DNA from: CAZCVI01 sp964502145
GTDB lineage: Bacteria > Acidobacteriota > Aminicenantia > UBA2199
NCBI GenBank assembly: GCA_964502145.1
Contig: CAZCVI010000065.1
Span: forward strand, 1-44,474
Length of the DNA: 44,474 nucleotides
Direction: 5' to 3'
Part shown: positions 33,680 to 41,792 of the stretch, piece by piece
Layout: each line of letters begins with the position of its first letter
How positions within the stretch are numbered: the stretch's first letter is position 1
Notes under the pieces: model-generated
Databases searched by the model: none
The model's input: the letters and a program-made list of their open reading frames with translations, nothing else
What the model was told of the DNA's origin: nothing
Program-made: the position numbers and the translations under genes

Positions 33680-33708
33680 TATATACCATAAATAAAAAAA
33701 AATATCAA
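33680..33708 (-). promoter_or_regulatory. Promoter of the AAA ATPase gene (leaderless layout)
   Basis: On the minus strand TTGATA, a 17-base spacer and TATATA (with TGG before it), then six bases (TAAGGT) and the ATG at 33673. The AAGG is too close to the ATG to act as a ribosome binding site. Confidence 0.6.
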
Positions 33709-33811
33709 ACCCCCATCTGGCCCTGAATTAATCGCCAAGTTTCAGAAAAGACCGGACTATCTGGACATACTGGTCATTCAAACATTCCCTCAGTTCACCC
33801 TGTCCCCCTTT

Positions 33812-35020
33812 TTATCCGAGCCCCAATTGAAAAATAATACTCTTTAATGTTTCAGCCACGTATTTCACATCCTTTTTTTTCAGTTCAGGAAATATGGGCA
33901 GCGATATTTCCCGGTAAAAAAGATCTTCGGTCACAGGCAAATGCGGCGGTTCGGTTAAATAGTTTTTAAAGAAGGTCAGAAAATGGACGGGAATAAAATG
34001 CACGGAAGGAAACACACCCTTTTCTCGCAGTCGAATAATGATCTCATCCCTGAACGCTTTTAAACGGGAATCCACCAGGATGGGGTACAAATGCCGGGCT
34101 GAATCATTGTATTCCCGGATTACTGGCAAGCTGATTTCCGGGATATCACTCAAATACTGGTCATACCATCCAGCAATCTCTCTTCTTAGTCGCGTGATTT
34201 TATCCAGTTTTTGGATTTGCACCACACCCAGCGCCGCATGGATATCCGAAAGGTTAGCTTTGAAACCCGGATACACCACATCATAAAATGGCAATCCAGT
34301 TTGATACCGTTCCAGGTTGGATTTCGATATCCCATGCAACGAATACATGCGCAGTTTAGCCTCGGCGCCCGGCGTGTTGGTCACAATCATGCCACCTTCA
34401 CCAGTAGTCATATTCTTATTGGAATAGAAACTGAAACAAACCAAGTTGAAACTTTTCCCTATCTTAACGCCTCTGTGACTGGCACCCATAGCATGGGCTG
34501 CATCCTCCACAACAAACAGATTATACTTGCCAGCCATTTTATTGATGGCTTCCATCTCCGCAGGCTGACCACCAAAATGTACTGTTACCAACCCGCGCAA
34601 TAATTTTTTGTTTTTTTTCGATTCCAAGCCTCTTTCAGTCAAACAGTAATCGGTAAGAATCTTTTCCTCGATTTTTTCCGGGGCGATATTAAATGTATCC
34701 GGTTCCACATCCACAAAAACCGGTTCCCCACCCCCACGTAAAATTGCCAGCGCGGTGGACACAAAGGTATAGGCCGTGGTTAACACCTGTCCCCCCGCCA
34801 CCCCATGTTGGGCGAGTGACACTTCCAGTGCGGCTGTGCCGGAAGATACCGCTACAGCATCCGTCACGCCCAGATACTGCTTCACGCGGGTTTCAAATTG
34901 CTGCACTTCGGAACCCGTGGTGATCCACTTGCTACGGAGCACTTTTACTACTTCGGCAATCTCTTTTTCATCAATATAGGGCAGAGAAAAGGGAATCTCT
35001 TTATTTTTTTTTGTTTTCAT
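33812..35020 (-). CDS. DegT/DnrJ/EryC1/StrS-family aminotransferase
   Basis: A 402-residue PLP-dependent enzyme of the family that aminates nucleotide-linked keto-sugars for lipopolysaccharide, capsule or glycan synthesis. Diagnostic segments are WITTGSEVQQFE (32-43), VSSGTAALEVSL (58-69), VVEDAAHAMGA (170-180) and the PLP lysine Lys202 in FSFYSNKNMTTGEGG. The specific sugar substrate cannot be read from sequence. The gene stands alone and is divergent from gap. Its promoter (TTGAAA-17-TATAAT) ends six bases before the ATG with no Shine-Dalgarno site. A decayed copy of its 3' end lies at 30573-30629. Confidence 0.92.
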   Translation of the reverse strand: MKTKKNKEIPFSLPYIDEKEIAEVVKVLRSKWITTGSEVQQFETRVKQYLGVTDAVAVSSGTAALEVSLAQHGVAGGQVLTTAYTFVSTALAILRGGGEPVFVDVEPDTFNIAPEKIEEKILTDYCLTERGLESKKNKKLLRGLVTVHFGGQPAEMEAINKMAGKYNLFVVEDAAHAMGASHRGVKIGKSFNLVCFSFYSNKNMTTGEGGMIVTNTPGAEAKLRMYSLHGISKSNLERYQTGLPFYDVVYPGFKANLSDIHAALGVVQIQKLDKITRLRREIAGWYDQYLSDIPEISLPVIREYNDSARHLYPILVDSRLKAFRDEIIIRLREKGVFPSVHFIPVHFLTFFKNYLTEPPHLPVTEDLFYREISLPIFPELKKKDVKYVAETLKSIIFQLGLG

Positions 35021-35026
35021 GCCCCT

Positions 35027-35055
35027 ATTATATTTTTTTTTAAAAAAAATTTCAA
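35027..35055 (-). promoter_or_regulatory. Promoter of the DegT-type aminotransferase gene (leaderless layout)
   Basis: On the minus strand TTGAAA, a spacer of exactly 17 bases (eight Ts and nine As) and TATAAT are followed by AGGGGC and the ATG at 35020. The spacer is a rigid A/T tract. Confidence 0.65.
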
Positions 35056-35074
35056 CAAATATTTCCCTTTCGAC

Positions 35075-35103
35075 TTGATTCTAAGATGACGATATGTCAT
35101 AAT
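35075..35103 (+). promoter_or_regulatory. Promoter of the gap-pgk-tpiA-secG operon
   Basis: TTGATT (35075-35080), a 17-base spacer and CATAAT (35098-35103). A second possible -10, TATACT, is at 35111-35116. AGGAGG lies eight bases before the gap ATG. Confidence 0.6.
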
Positions 35104-35140
35104 TTCTAATTATACTATTTAAATTCAGGAGGAATGAACA

Positions 35141-36142
35141 ATGACATATAAAGTCGCCATTAACGGTTTTGGCAGAATAGGAAGAAATGTTTTTAGAGCA
35201 AGCTGGGAACAAAAGGGTTTTGAAATTGTGGCTATCAATGATATCACAACCCCGGCAACACTGGCACACCTGCTGCAATACGACAGCATTTTCGGGAAAT
35301 TTGAAAAGAAGATCAACGTGGAAGGAAACTCGATGTTTATTGATGGTCGCGAGATTAAAATTTTCGCCCAAAAAGACCCGGCCCTTTTACCCTGGAAAGA
35401 ACTGGGTATAGACTTGGTAGTTGAATCCACTGGTGTTTTCCGCAAAAGAGAAGATATGATGAAGCATATCAATGCGGGGGCGAAAAAAGTAATTATTACC
35501 GCTCCTGCGGAAAACGAAGACATCACACTGGTATTAGGAGTAAATGGCGACAGCTATGATCATGCGAAACACCATATTATTTCCAATGCTTCCTGTACTA
35601 CCAACTGCGTGGCACCGGTGGCGAAAGTATTGCACGATCATTTTAAAATTATTAATGGCAATATGACAACTGTACATTCATATACCAACGACCAGAATAT
35701 ACTGGACTTGCCCCATAAAGATTTAAGACGGGCCCGTGCCGCCGGGTTAAATATCATCCCCACCACGACCGGTGCTGCCAAAGCAGTAGGTCTGGTCATC
35801 CCGGAAATGAAAGGCAAACTCACTGGCAGTGCCCTCCGTGTCCCCACAGCCAACGGTTCCCTGGTGGACTTGGTGGTCAATCTGGAAAAACCTACTTCAG
35901 TGGAAGAATTACGAAAGCTGTTCAAAGATGCAGCCGATTCGTATTTAAAAGGGGTTCTGGAATTCTCCGAGGAGAAACTGGTTTCCACTGACATTATCGG
36001 CAACAGCCATTCGTCGATTGTGGACAGTGAATTTATCACGGCCATCTCTCCCACCACGGTTAAAATCTTGGCGTGGTATGATAACGAATGGGGCTATTCT
36101 TGCCGGGTCAGAGACCTGATCACGAAGATTGCCAACAGCTAA
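35141..36142 (+). CDS. gap: Glyceraldehyde-3-phosphate dehydrogenase, type I
   Basis: A glycolytic enzyme of 333 residues that oxidises glyceraldehyde 3-phosphate to 1,3-bisphosphoglycerate with NAD. The Rossmann opening AINGFGRIGRNVFRA (6-20) and the active-site SNASCTTNC with Cys152 are intact; the C-terminal WYDNEWGYS block is present. Ribosome binding site AGGAGG is well placed. It is the first gene of a glycolytic operon followed by pgk after 117 bases of almost pure A/T, then tpiA and secG. The order gap-pgk-tpiA-secG is common in bacteria. Confidence 0.98.
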   Translation: MTYKVAINGFGRIGRNVFRASWEQKGFEIVAINDITTPATLAHLLQYDSIFGKFEKKINVEGNSMFIDGREIKIFAQKDPALLPWKELGIDLVVESTGVFRKREDMMKHINAGAKKVIITAPAENEDITLVLGVNGDSYDHAKHHIISNASCTTNCVAPVAKVLHDHFKIINGNMTTVHSYTNDQNILDLPHKDLRRARAAGLNIIPTTTGAAKAVGLVIPEMKGKLTGSALRVPTANGSLVDLVVNLEKPTSVEELRKLFKDAADSYLKGVLEFSEEKLVSTDIIGNSHSSIVDSEFITAISPTTVKILAWYDNEWGYSCRVRDLITKIANS

Positions 36143-36259
36143 GCCTGAAAGAATCATTATAATATTATAACCATATAATATATACCAATATATGATATAT
36201 ATAAATATATATAATTATAATACATATAATAAATATAATAAAAACCACTGGAAACAACC
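36143..36259 (+). repeat. AT-only spacer between gap and pgk
   Basis: The spacer is nearly all A and T from about 36158 to 36245, with repeated TATATA, ATATAAT and AATATAATA units. Several matches to TATAAT occur, but no clear -35 box. It may hold an internal pgk promoter, or an easily melted or slipped sequence. Confidence 0.55.
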
Positions 36260-37450
36260 ATGAAAAAGCGATCTATAACAGACGTCGCGGTCAAGGGTAA
36301 ACTGGTATTTCTACGGGTGGATTTTAATGTCCCCCTGGATGAAAAACGTGAAATTACCGATGATACACGAATCAAAGAAACCCTGCCTACCCTTCGTTAC
36401 CTGGTAAATCAGGGCGCTAAAATAGTTTGTGCGTCCCACCTGGGCCGCCCGAAGGCAGATAAAGACCCGGAATTCTCCATGAAACCGATTTCCGAACGAT
36501 TATCCCAACTATTGGCTCAAGAAGTCCTGTTCCCGGGAGAAGTCATAGGGGCCAAAGTAGAAAAAGCAAAATCCCAATTAAACAACGGCGATATCCTGCT
36601 GTTGGAAAACCTGAGATACCTTCCGGGAGAAACCAAAAATGAGGCATCATTTGCCGGGGAACTGGCTAAACACATCGATGTGTTTATTAATGATGCCTTT
36701 GGAGCCTCACACCGGGCCCATGCTTCGATTCAAAAAATTACCGAACTGGTACCCGTCTCTGTGGCTGGCTTCCTCTTGGAAAAAGAGATCAAGTTTCTCG
36801 GTATGGCTACCTTCAACCCGCCCAAAAACTATGCGGTAATACTGGGTGGTGCGAAAGTATCAGACAAAATCCCAGTCATCCTCAACCTGTTGGACAAAGC
36901 CCAAAAGATTTTCATCGGTGGCGCCATGGCCTATACTTTCCTTAAAGCCAAAGGCATTGACGTGGGCAATTCCAGAGTGGAAAAAGATTCGATTGCCACA
37001 TGCTTGGATATCTTAAAAAAAGCCGAGGAGAAAGATGTCAGAATCTTTTTACCGGTGGACCACGTGGCCGCGATTCAAATCGAACCGGATGTAACCATGC
37101 GCATGATCAAAAAGGGAGAATCTATTCCCCCGGAGATGATGGGTTTGGATATAGGCTTTGACACCATTAACCTTTATACCGATGAATTAAAAAATGCCCA
37201 ATTGATTGTCTGGAATGGTCCGATGGGAGTTTTTGAGATCGATACTTTTTCCGCCGGAACAATAGAAATTGCCAAGGCCGTAGCATCCAGCCAAGTCACT
37301 ACGATTATTGGCGGCGGTGATACTGTGGCTGCCGTTCATAAAGCCGGGGTAGCGGAGTTTATCACCCATATCTCTACTGGCGGTGGTGCTTCGCTGGAAT
37401 TTCTATCTGGATTGACCCTGCCCGGCATCGAGTCCCTGAGCAATGCCTGA
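36260..37450 (+). CDS. pgk: Phosphoglycerate kinase
   Basis: A 396-residue cytoplasmic glycolytic kinase that makes ATP from 1,3-bisphosphoglycerate. Family segments are VFLRVDFNVPLDE (residues 16-28), CASHLGRPK (52-60), NDAFGASHRAHAS (about 144-156, near the substrate loop), and the nucleotide-binding GGGDTVAAV and TGGGASLEFLSG near the C-terminus. There is no fused TIM domain. Near its ATG there is no strong Shine-Dalgarno site, only GGAAAC seven bases before the start. It is the second gene of the glycolytic operon; tpiA follows after 23 bases. Confidence 0.98.
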   Translation: MKKRSITDVAVKGKLVFLRVDFNVPLDEKREITDDTRIKETLPTLRYLVNQGAKIVCASHLGRPKADKDPEFSMKPISERLSQLLAQEVLFPGEVIGAKVEKAKSQLNNGDILLLENLRYLPGETKNEASFAGELAKHIDVFINDAFGASHRAHASIQKITELVPVSVAGFLLEKEIKFLGMATFNPPKNYAVILGGAKVSDKIPVILNLLDKAQKIFIGGAMAYTFLKAKGIDVGNSRVEKDSIATCLDILKKAEEKDVRIFLPVDHVAAIQIEPDVTMRMIKKGESIPPEMMGLDIGFDTINLYTDELKNAQLIVWNGPMGVFEIDTFSAGTIEIAKAVASSQVTTIIGGGDTVAAVHKAGVAEFITHISTGGGASLEFLSGLTLPGIESLSNA

Positions 37451-37473
37451 AATAAACCGAGATAAGAGTTGCT

Positions 37474-38274
37474 ATGATTAATACTGAAACAAAATACATC
37501 ATTGCCGGAAATTGGAAAATGTTCAAAACGGTGGAGGAGAGTATCTCCTTCACCGCCACTCTTCAGGACAAATTATTACACTTGTCCCCGGAAGAATACG
37601 AAAAATTAGAAGCCTTTGAGATTCTCCTCTTGCCACCCTATACTGCCCTCTATTCCACTAAAGGGATTTCCCCCCTCATCAAAATCGGCGCCCAGAACCT
37701 GTACTACGAAGAACAGGGGGCTTTCACGGGTGAAATATCACCGCTCATGCTGCAAGGTATCGCGGATTACGTCCTCATTGGACACTCGGAAAGACGGGAA
37801 ATCTTTAAAGAATCAGATCCAGATATCCACAAAAAAATCAAAACAGCTTTAAAATTTCAATTTACGCCACTACTGTGTGTTGGCGAGACGCTGGAAGAAC
37901 GCGAAAAGGGCAAAACCTTTTCCAAAGTGGAACAACAATTGAAGCTGGACTTGGATGGAATAGAAGCAGACGACCTCAAGAAGATTGTTTTTGCCTATGA
38001 ACCGATCTGGGCGATTGGGACGGGAAAAAATGCCACGCCGCCACAAGCACAGGAAGTTCACGCGTTTATCCGGGAAATTTTAAATAAAAAAATGGCGCCG
38101 AAAAATAATGCTGAATCGCTGAAAATCCTTTATGGAGGCAGTGTTAAGCCACAGAATTGCGTCGAAATACTGGCGCAAAATGATATAAATGGTGCATTAA
38201 TCGGCGGCGCCTCCTTGAATGTTGATGATTTTTTTGCTATAATAAGACATTCACTTAAACTTGCCAACAGATAG
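37474..38274 (+). CDS. tpiA: Triosephosphate isomerase
   Basis: A 266-residue isomerase interconverting glyceraldehyde 3-phosphate and dihydroxyacetone phosphate. NWKMFK (13-18) supplies the catalytic lysine, GHSERRE the electrophile His, and YEPIWAIGTGKNATP the catalytic Glu with loop 6; YGGSVKPQN closes the phosphate site. It is slightly longer than the family norm (about 250), owing to an insertion near residues 40-50. Its stop codon overlaps the ribosome binding region of secG, so the two are tightly linked. Confidence 0.98.
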   Translation: MINTETKYIIAGNWKMFKTVEESISFTATLQDKLLHLSPEEYEKLEAFEILLLPPYTALYSTKGISPLIKIGAQNLYYEEQGAFTGEISPLMLQGIADYVLIGHSERREIFKESDPDIHKKIKTALKFQFTPLLCVGETLEEREKGKTFSKVEQQLKLDLDGIEADDLKKIVFAYEPIWAIGTGKNATPPQAQEVHAFIREILNKKMAPKNNAESLKILYGGSVKPQNCVEILAQNDINGALIGGASLNVDDFFAIIRHSLKLANR

Positions 38275-38283
38275 GAGGATATC

Positions 38284-38748
38284 TTGGAAGGCTTACTTAT
38301 GTTTATTCATATTTTCGTGTGCCTGCTGCTGATCGTGATCGTTCTACTTCAAAGCGGCAAAAGTGCGGACCTGGCCGGTGCATTTGGTGGCATGGGCAGT
38401 CAATCTACCTTTGGACCCAGGGGACGCGCATCATTATTGTCGAAAATGACAACCACTCTGGCAATCTTGTTCATGGTAACCTCTTTATCGTTATGGATAA
38501 TTGCGGCCAACAAGTCCGGTTCCCAATCAATCCTTTCCAAGGAAGATGGCATGAAGAAACCGACACAGACGGCGCCAGCCAAAAAAACAGGACCGATTCC
38601 CCCTGTCGAACAAAAACAGGAAAAAGCAGCCACTGTGACGCCAACAGAAAAACCTGCCACACCATCTGCCGCAGAACCTGGAAAAGCAAAAGCGGATGAA
38701 ACCCCAAAAGCCGAGACACCGGTAAAGAAACCGACTGGGCAGAATTAA
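38284..38748 (+). CDS. secG: Preprotein translocase subunit SecG with extended hydrophilic tail
   Basis: A 154-residue inner-membrane protein assisting SecYEG. Two membrane segments (about 5-21 and 60-77) flank the conserved loop with QSGKSADLAGAFGGMGSQ and FGPRGRASLLSK. After residue 85 a Pro/Lys/Glu/Ala/Thr-rich low-complexity tail of about 70 residues extends beyond the usual SecG length (75-110). The start is TTG at 38284, preceded by AGGAGG with a five-base gap; the next ATG, five codons on, would be 20 bases from that site, so TTG is preferred. It ends the protein-coding part of the glycolytic operon. Confidence 0.95.
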   Translation: MEGLLMFIHIFVCLLLIVIVLLQSGKSADLAGAFGGMGSQSTFGPRGRASLLSKMTTTLAILFMVTSLSLWIIAANKSGSQSILSKEDGMKKPTQTAPAKKTGPIPPVEQKQEKAATVTPTEKPATPSAAEPGKAKADETPKAETPVKKPTGQN

Positions 38749-38807
38749 CCTTAAATTGCATTAAAAAAAAAACAACAATATAAAGTAATGACCACCCTTG
38801 TATGCAC

Positions 38808-38891
<84 letters not shown>

Positions 38892-38910
38892 TGTAACACT
38901 TTGAATGCTT

Positions 38911-39001
38911 GGAGAGGTGCGAGAGCGGCTGAATCGGGCTGCCTGCTAAGCAGTTGTCCTGGATAACGGGACCGAGGGTTCGAATCCCTCCTTCTCCGCC
39001 A
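38911..39001 (+). tRNA. tRNA-Ser (anticodon GCT)
   Basis: A class II tRNA of 88 bases plus an encoded CCA. The acceptor GGAGAGG pairs with CTTCTCC; the anticodon loop CTGCTAA gives GCT; the variable arm is long (GTCCTGGATAACGGGAC region); the T loop is GTTCGAATC. The discriminator is G. It follows tRNA-Leu by 19 bases. Confidence 0.95.
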
Positions 39002-39036
39002 TTCAGTGTTTAACACTGAATGGTGGTTTCTTTTTT
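38999..39036 (+). terminator. Rho-independent terminator after the tRNA genes
   Basis: CCATTCAGTGTT pairs with AACACTGAATGG around one or two loop bases. A T-rich tail (TGGTTTCTTTTTT) follows. The stem overlaps the encoded CCA of tRNA-Ser, so tRNA processing and termination share sequence. It would end the gap-pgk-tpiA-secG-tRNA transcript. Confidence 0.85.
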
Positions 39037-39188
39037 AAGGCTATTTTTATTATTGTTTTAACTTAAACCAAATTAAAATCAATCAGTCAATTGATGAACA
39101 TTAACTTACATCACATCACACCGATTCGCCCTTATTTAATACCATTATATTTATCCCCCCAAACTATTACCCAAAAAGGAGAGCATCC

Positions 39189-39734
39189 ATGGATAGAGAA
39201 ACAGCACTAACACTGGTAAAAGAACACTTAAAAGCAGAGAATCTGGTGGCTCACTGTCTGGCTGTTGAGGCTTGCATGCGGGCCTTCGCGGAAAAATTTG
39301 CCGAGGACGTGGAGAAATGGGGCCTGGCTGGACTACTTCACGATCTGGATTACCAATATACGGCGAATGATCCGGACCGCCACACATTAATGACGGAGGA
39401 GATGCTGGCAGAATACGATTTGGAACCCTCTATCTGTCATGCAATTAAAGCCCATAATAACAAGGCAAGCCTGGATTCCAAAATGGACATCGCACTCTAT
39501 GCGGTTGATCCGGTCTCTGGGTTTATCACGGCCTGCGCATTGATGCATCCCAGTAAAAAATTGGAAAACATCGACCTGACCCGCATGAAAAAACGCTATA
39601 AAACAGCAACCTTCGCCAAAGGCGCAAGCCGGGAACAAATGGAAAGCTGTGTGACTATGGGCGTAGAACTGGACAACTTCTTGGTGATCTCTCTAACAGC
39701 CATGCAAAAAATAGCCGGGGAACTAGGGCTGTAA
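39189..39734 (+). CDS. HD-domain protein (HDIG-type, putative phosphohydrolase)
   Basis: A 181-residue cytoplasmic HD-superfamily protein. The metal-binding His-Asp pair is His51-Asp52 in LAGLLHDLDYQ, with an upstream His22 in LVAHCLAVE and later histidines in HTLMTEEML and AIKAHNN, the expected ligands. The length and arrangement match the stand-alone HDIG proteins annotated as hydrolases; the substrate is unknown. AAGGAG lies 6-8 bases before the ATG. It is a single gene downstream of the tRNA terminator and convergent with the next gene. Confidence 0.9.
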   Translation: MDRETALTLVKEHLKAENLVAHCLAVEACMRAFAEKFAEDVEKWGLAGLLHDLDYQYTANDPDRHTLMTEEMLAEYDLEPSICHAIKAHNNKASLDSKMDIALYAVDPVSGFITACALMHPSKKLENIDLTRMKKRYKTATFAKGASREQMESCVTMGVELDNFLVISLTAMQKIAGELGL

Positions 39735-39818
39735 TGTCACGGTAGACTAACTGCACGTTCTGAATAGGAAGCAAAAAGGGTTTAAACTTGTTGTTGTGAA
39801 TGGTGTGTCGAATGGATT

Positions 39819-41666
39819 CTATTGAATCACGGTTTCGCTACGGTTGGATTCATTGGAAAGAATCGTGATCCTACTGGAGTTTAAATCAATTTTTAACACT
39901 TCCCCGGTAGTTTGACCGCCCCTGGTTCTGGAGATGCGCGGCGAACCTTTAAACACCATGATATCCTTTTTAAAATCCCATTCCACACGGTCTGAATTGC
40001 CGGAAAGGTCCTCTTTTTGAAAATTAACTTTCTGCCGGCCCAGGATAGATTGGACTTCATTGGTTTTATTGAAGCTGATGATGATATGAGTGGCTTGCAA
40101 CACGTTCTCACCGCTTTTGATAACGGCTTGGTCGCGGATATCAATCGTTTTGGTCTTTGAATCAAACTTCAGGGTCTCCCCTTTCAGCGCCACTTCTTTT
40201 CCCTCGCTTTTAAAAAAAAGCGACACCTTGCCTGTGGCAGTAATATCATTGATTTCACTGATTTCCAATTTTGCCGCGGTCAGCTTAACCTCACCCTGGG
40301 TCAGATTAACATTGCGGTCATAGGAGAATTTATTTTCTTTTTCTAGAATCTCGACCTTTTGGGCATTGATAAAAATAACTTCTTTGGAAAAAAGGACATT
40401 ATCTTTTTCCAGGCGGATGACAGACTTGACACCTTTGTCTGAGGATAAAATCTTTTTTGCCGTATCCACGTTAAATTCAACGGAATAAAAACTATTGGTT
40501 TTATTCACCAATTGGGAATTTTCCCCTAGCAGCCGCATGGCATGTTTTTTTATATCGTAGGTGATTTTCCCGGTGGTGCCGTCGTATGTTTCCACCACAA
40601 ATACAACATTGCCTGTCCCCACGCAGGAGCGTAGTTCGCCCCCATTATCGTAATCCATATCAATCACATCGGCGAGAACGCGGAAGCGGGTTTTGCCTGT
40701 ATTTTCGACAAGGCCACGTTTGGGAATGTTGACATGTTGTGCTCTGCCAGTGGGACCATCAAATTTCATATGCACGACATCCGAGGCAATGGAGGTCTGG
40801 TTATTGGGATTCTTCAATAGAATTTCGCCGCGACTGAGCACAGACATCATGGTGAGACGCCCTTCGGCATCATTCAGACACTGGATATTATCGGATTTGA
40901 TCTCTTTGATCTCCTGCTTGGATTTATCTTCAAAATAAAAGTAACTGTTCTTCTGGGAAGATGTTTCGATTACTTGTTTCATGTCCTGAGAGAACTTCAT
41001 GGTCACCCAATCGCTTCTGAGGAGAGATTTATCATTGCGGACGACAGCGTCTTTTTCTAGAACCATGATTTTATCTTTATCTATAAACCACAGGACCTGG
41101 GTTTCATAATCAAAGCCAAGGTCGCCCCGTTTATAGGTTCCGTGGGTATTATAAAACTTGAGAGTATTAACATTGAGATAGAGTCCCATGCCACCGGTGG
41201 CAATGCCATTAATAGCTTTGGTATAGTATTCGACGCGTGGCGCAGATGACATTTCAGCGCGGTCTTTCATAAAAAAGTTGTCGCTACGAATGGTAAAATC
41301 CTCGGAGACCAAGCGGGCGTTTTTTTCAATAAAAAAATTGAAACCATCATTCTCGGTGTATCCTTGATCGGCAAATACGCGGATATCTTTGCTCATGCGA
41401 CCTTTCTTGTAAATCAAGGCTTCGATCTGGGTCATATAGACGCGGTCCTTCTCGCCTTTTCGCGACGTGCGGCTCTTGAGTACCACGGCCTTGGTAGAAA
41501 CATCGTTGAAACTCTGAAAAGTCATGCCCTCGCCATCGGCACGGTTCTCTAACTGGTAATCCACCCCTTTCTTCCTTTTTACCCCAAGAGCAATATATAA
41601 CAACATGGCTGCCACAAAAACCACGAGAAGGATTTTATATAATTTTTTATATTTCATTGGTTCCAC
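39819..41666 (-). CDS. Large LptC/OstA-like periplasmic protein
   Basis: A 615-residue inner-membrane-anchored protein with one N-terminal membrane segment (12-29). An LptC-like segment (about 40-200) is followed by repeated OstA/LptA-type beta strands (VTMKFS, VVHMKFDG, NGATGKVSLFFK-like, LKFDSKTKTIDIRDQAVIKSGENVLQATHIII). The family bridges lipopolysaccharide across the periplasm, with LptC and LptA usually separate proteins of about 190 and 180 residues; here the repeats form one long chain. The start is either GTG (41666, AGGA five bases before it) or ATG (41657). It is monocistronic. A 16-base tandem repeat lies in its leader. Confidence 0.8.
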   Translation of the reverse strand: MEPMKYKKLYKILLVVFVAAMLLYIALGVKRKKGVDYQLENRADGEGMTFQSFNDVSTKAVVLKSRTSRKGEKDRVYMTQIEALIYKKGRMSKDIRVFADQGYTENDGFNFFIEKNARLVSEDFTIRSDNFFMKDRAEMSSAPRVEYYTKAINGIATGGMGLYLNVNTLKFYNTHGTYKRGDLGFDYETQVLWFIDKDKIMVLEKDAVVRNDKSLLRSDWVTMKFSQDMKQVIETSSQKNSYFYFEDKSKQEIKEIKSDNIQCLNDAEGRLTMMSVLSRGEILLKNPNNQTSIASDVVHMKFDGPTGRAQHVNIPKRGLVENTGKTRFRVLADVIDMDYDNGGELRSCVGTGNVVFVVETYDGTTGKITYDIKKHAMRLLGENSQLVNKTNSFYSVEFNVDTAKKILSSDKGVKSVIRLEKDNVLFSKEVIFINAQKVEILEKENKFSYDRNVNLTQGEVKLTAAKLEISEINDITATGKVSLFFKSEGKEVALKGETLKFDSKTKTIDIRDQAVIKSGENVLQATHIIISFNKTNEVQSILGRQKVNFQKEDLSGNSDRVEWDFKKDIMVFKGSPRISRTRGGQTTGEVLKIDLNSSRITILSNESNRSETVIQ

Positions 41667-41684
41667 TTATTTCCTGTGCTTGTA

Positions 41685-41716
41685 TTGGTATTCATAGTAA
41701 TTGGTATTCATAGTAA
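41685..41716 (-). repeat. Perfect 16-base tandem repeat in the lpt-like gene leader
   Basis: The unit TTGGTATTCATAGTAA (plus strand) occurs twice without gap. The outer copy spans the predicted transcription start, and the inner copy lies just downstream, so it could be a tandem operator or an RNA element. Confidence 0.7.
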
Positions 41717-41718
41717 CT

Positions 41719-41727
41719 ATTATACCA
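41719..41727 (-). promoter_or_regulatory. Extended -10 promoter (TGGTATAAT) of the lpt-like gene
   Basis: On the minus strand, TGGTATAAT is followed by a predicted start near 41712. No clear -35 box is seen (TATGAA at the 17-base position). Confidence 0.5.
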
Positions 41728-41792
41728 TATTTATTGGGTCATTCATATAAACCTTCCGAATTCACGGCCAATTTTTTGAACGAATGAAGGGG

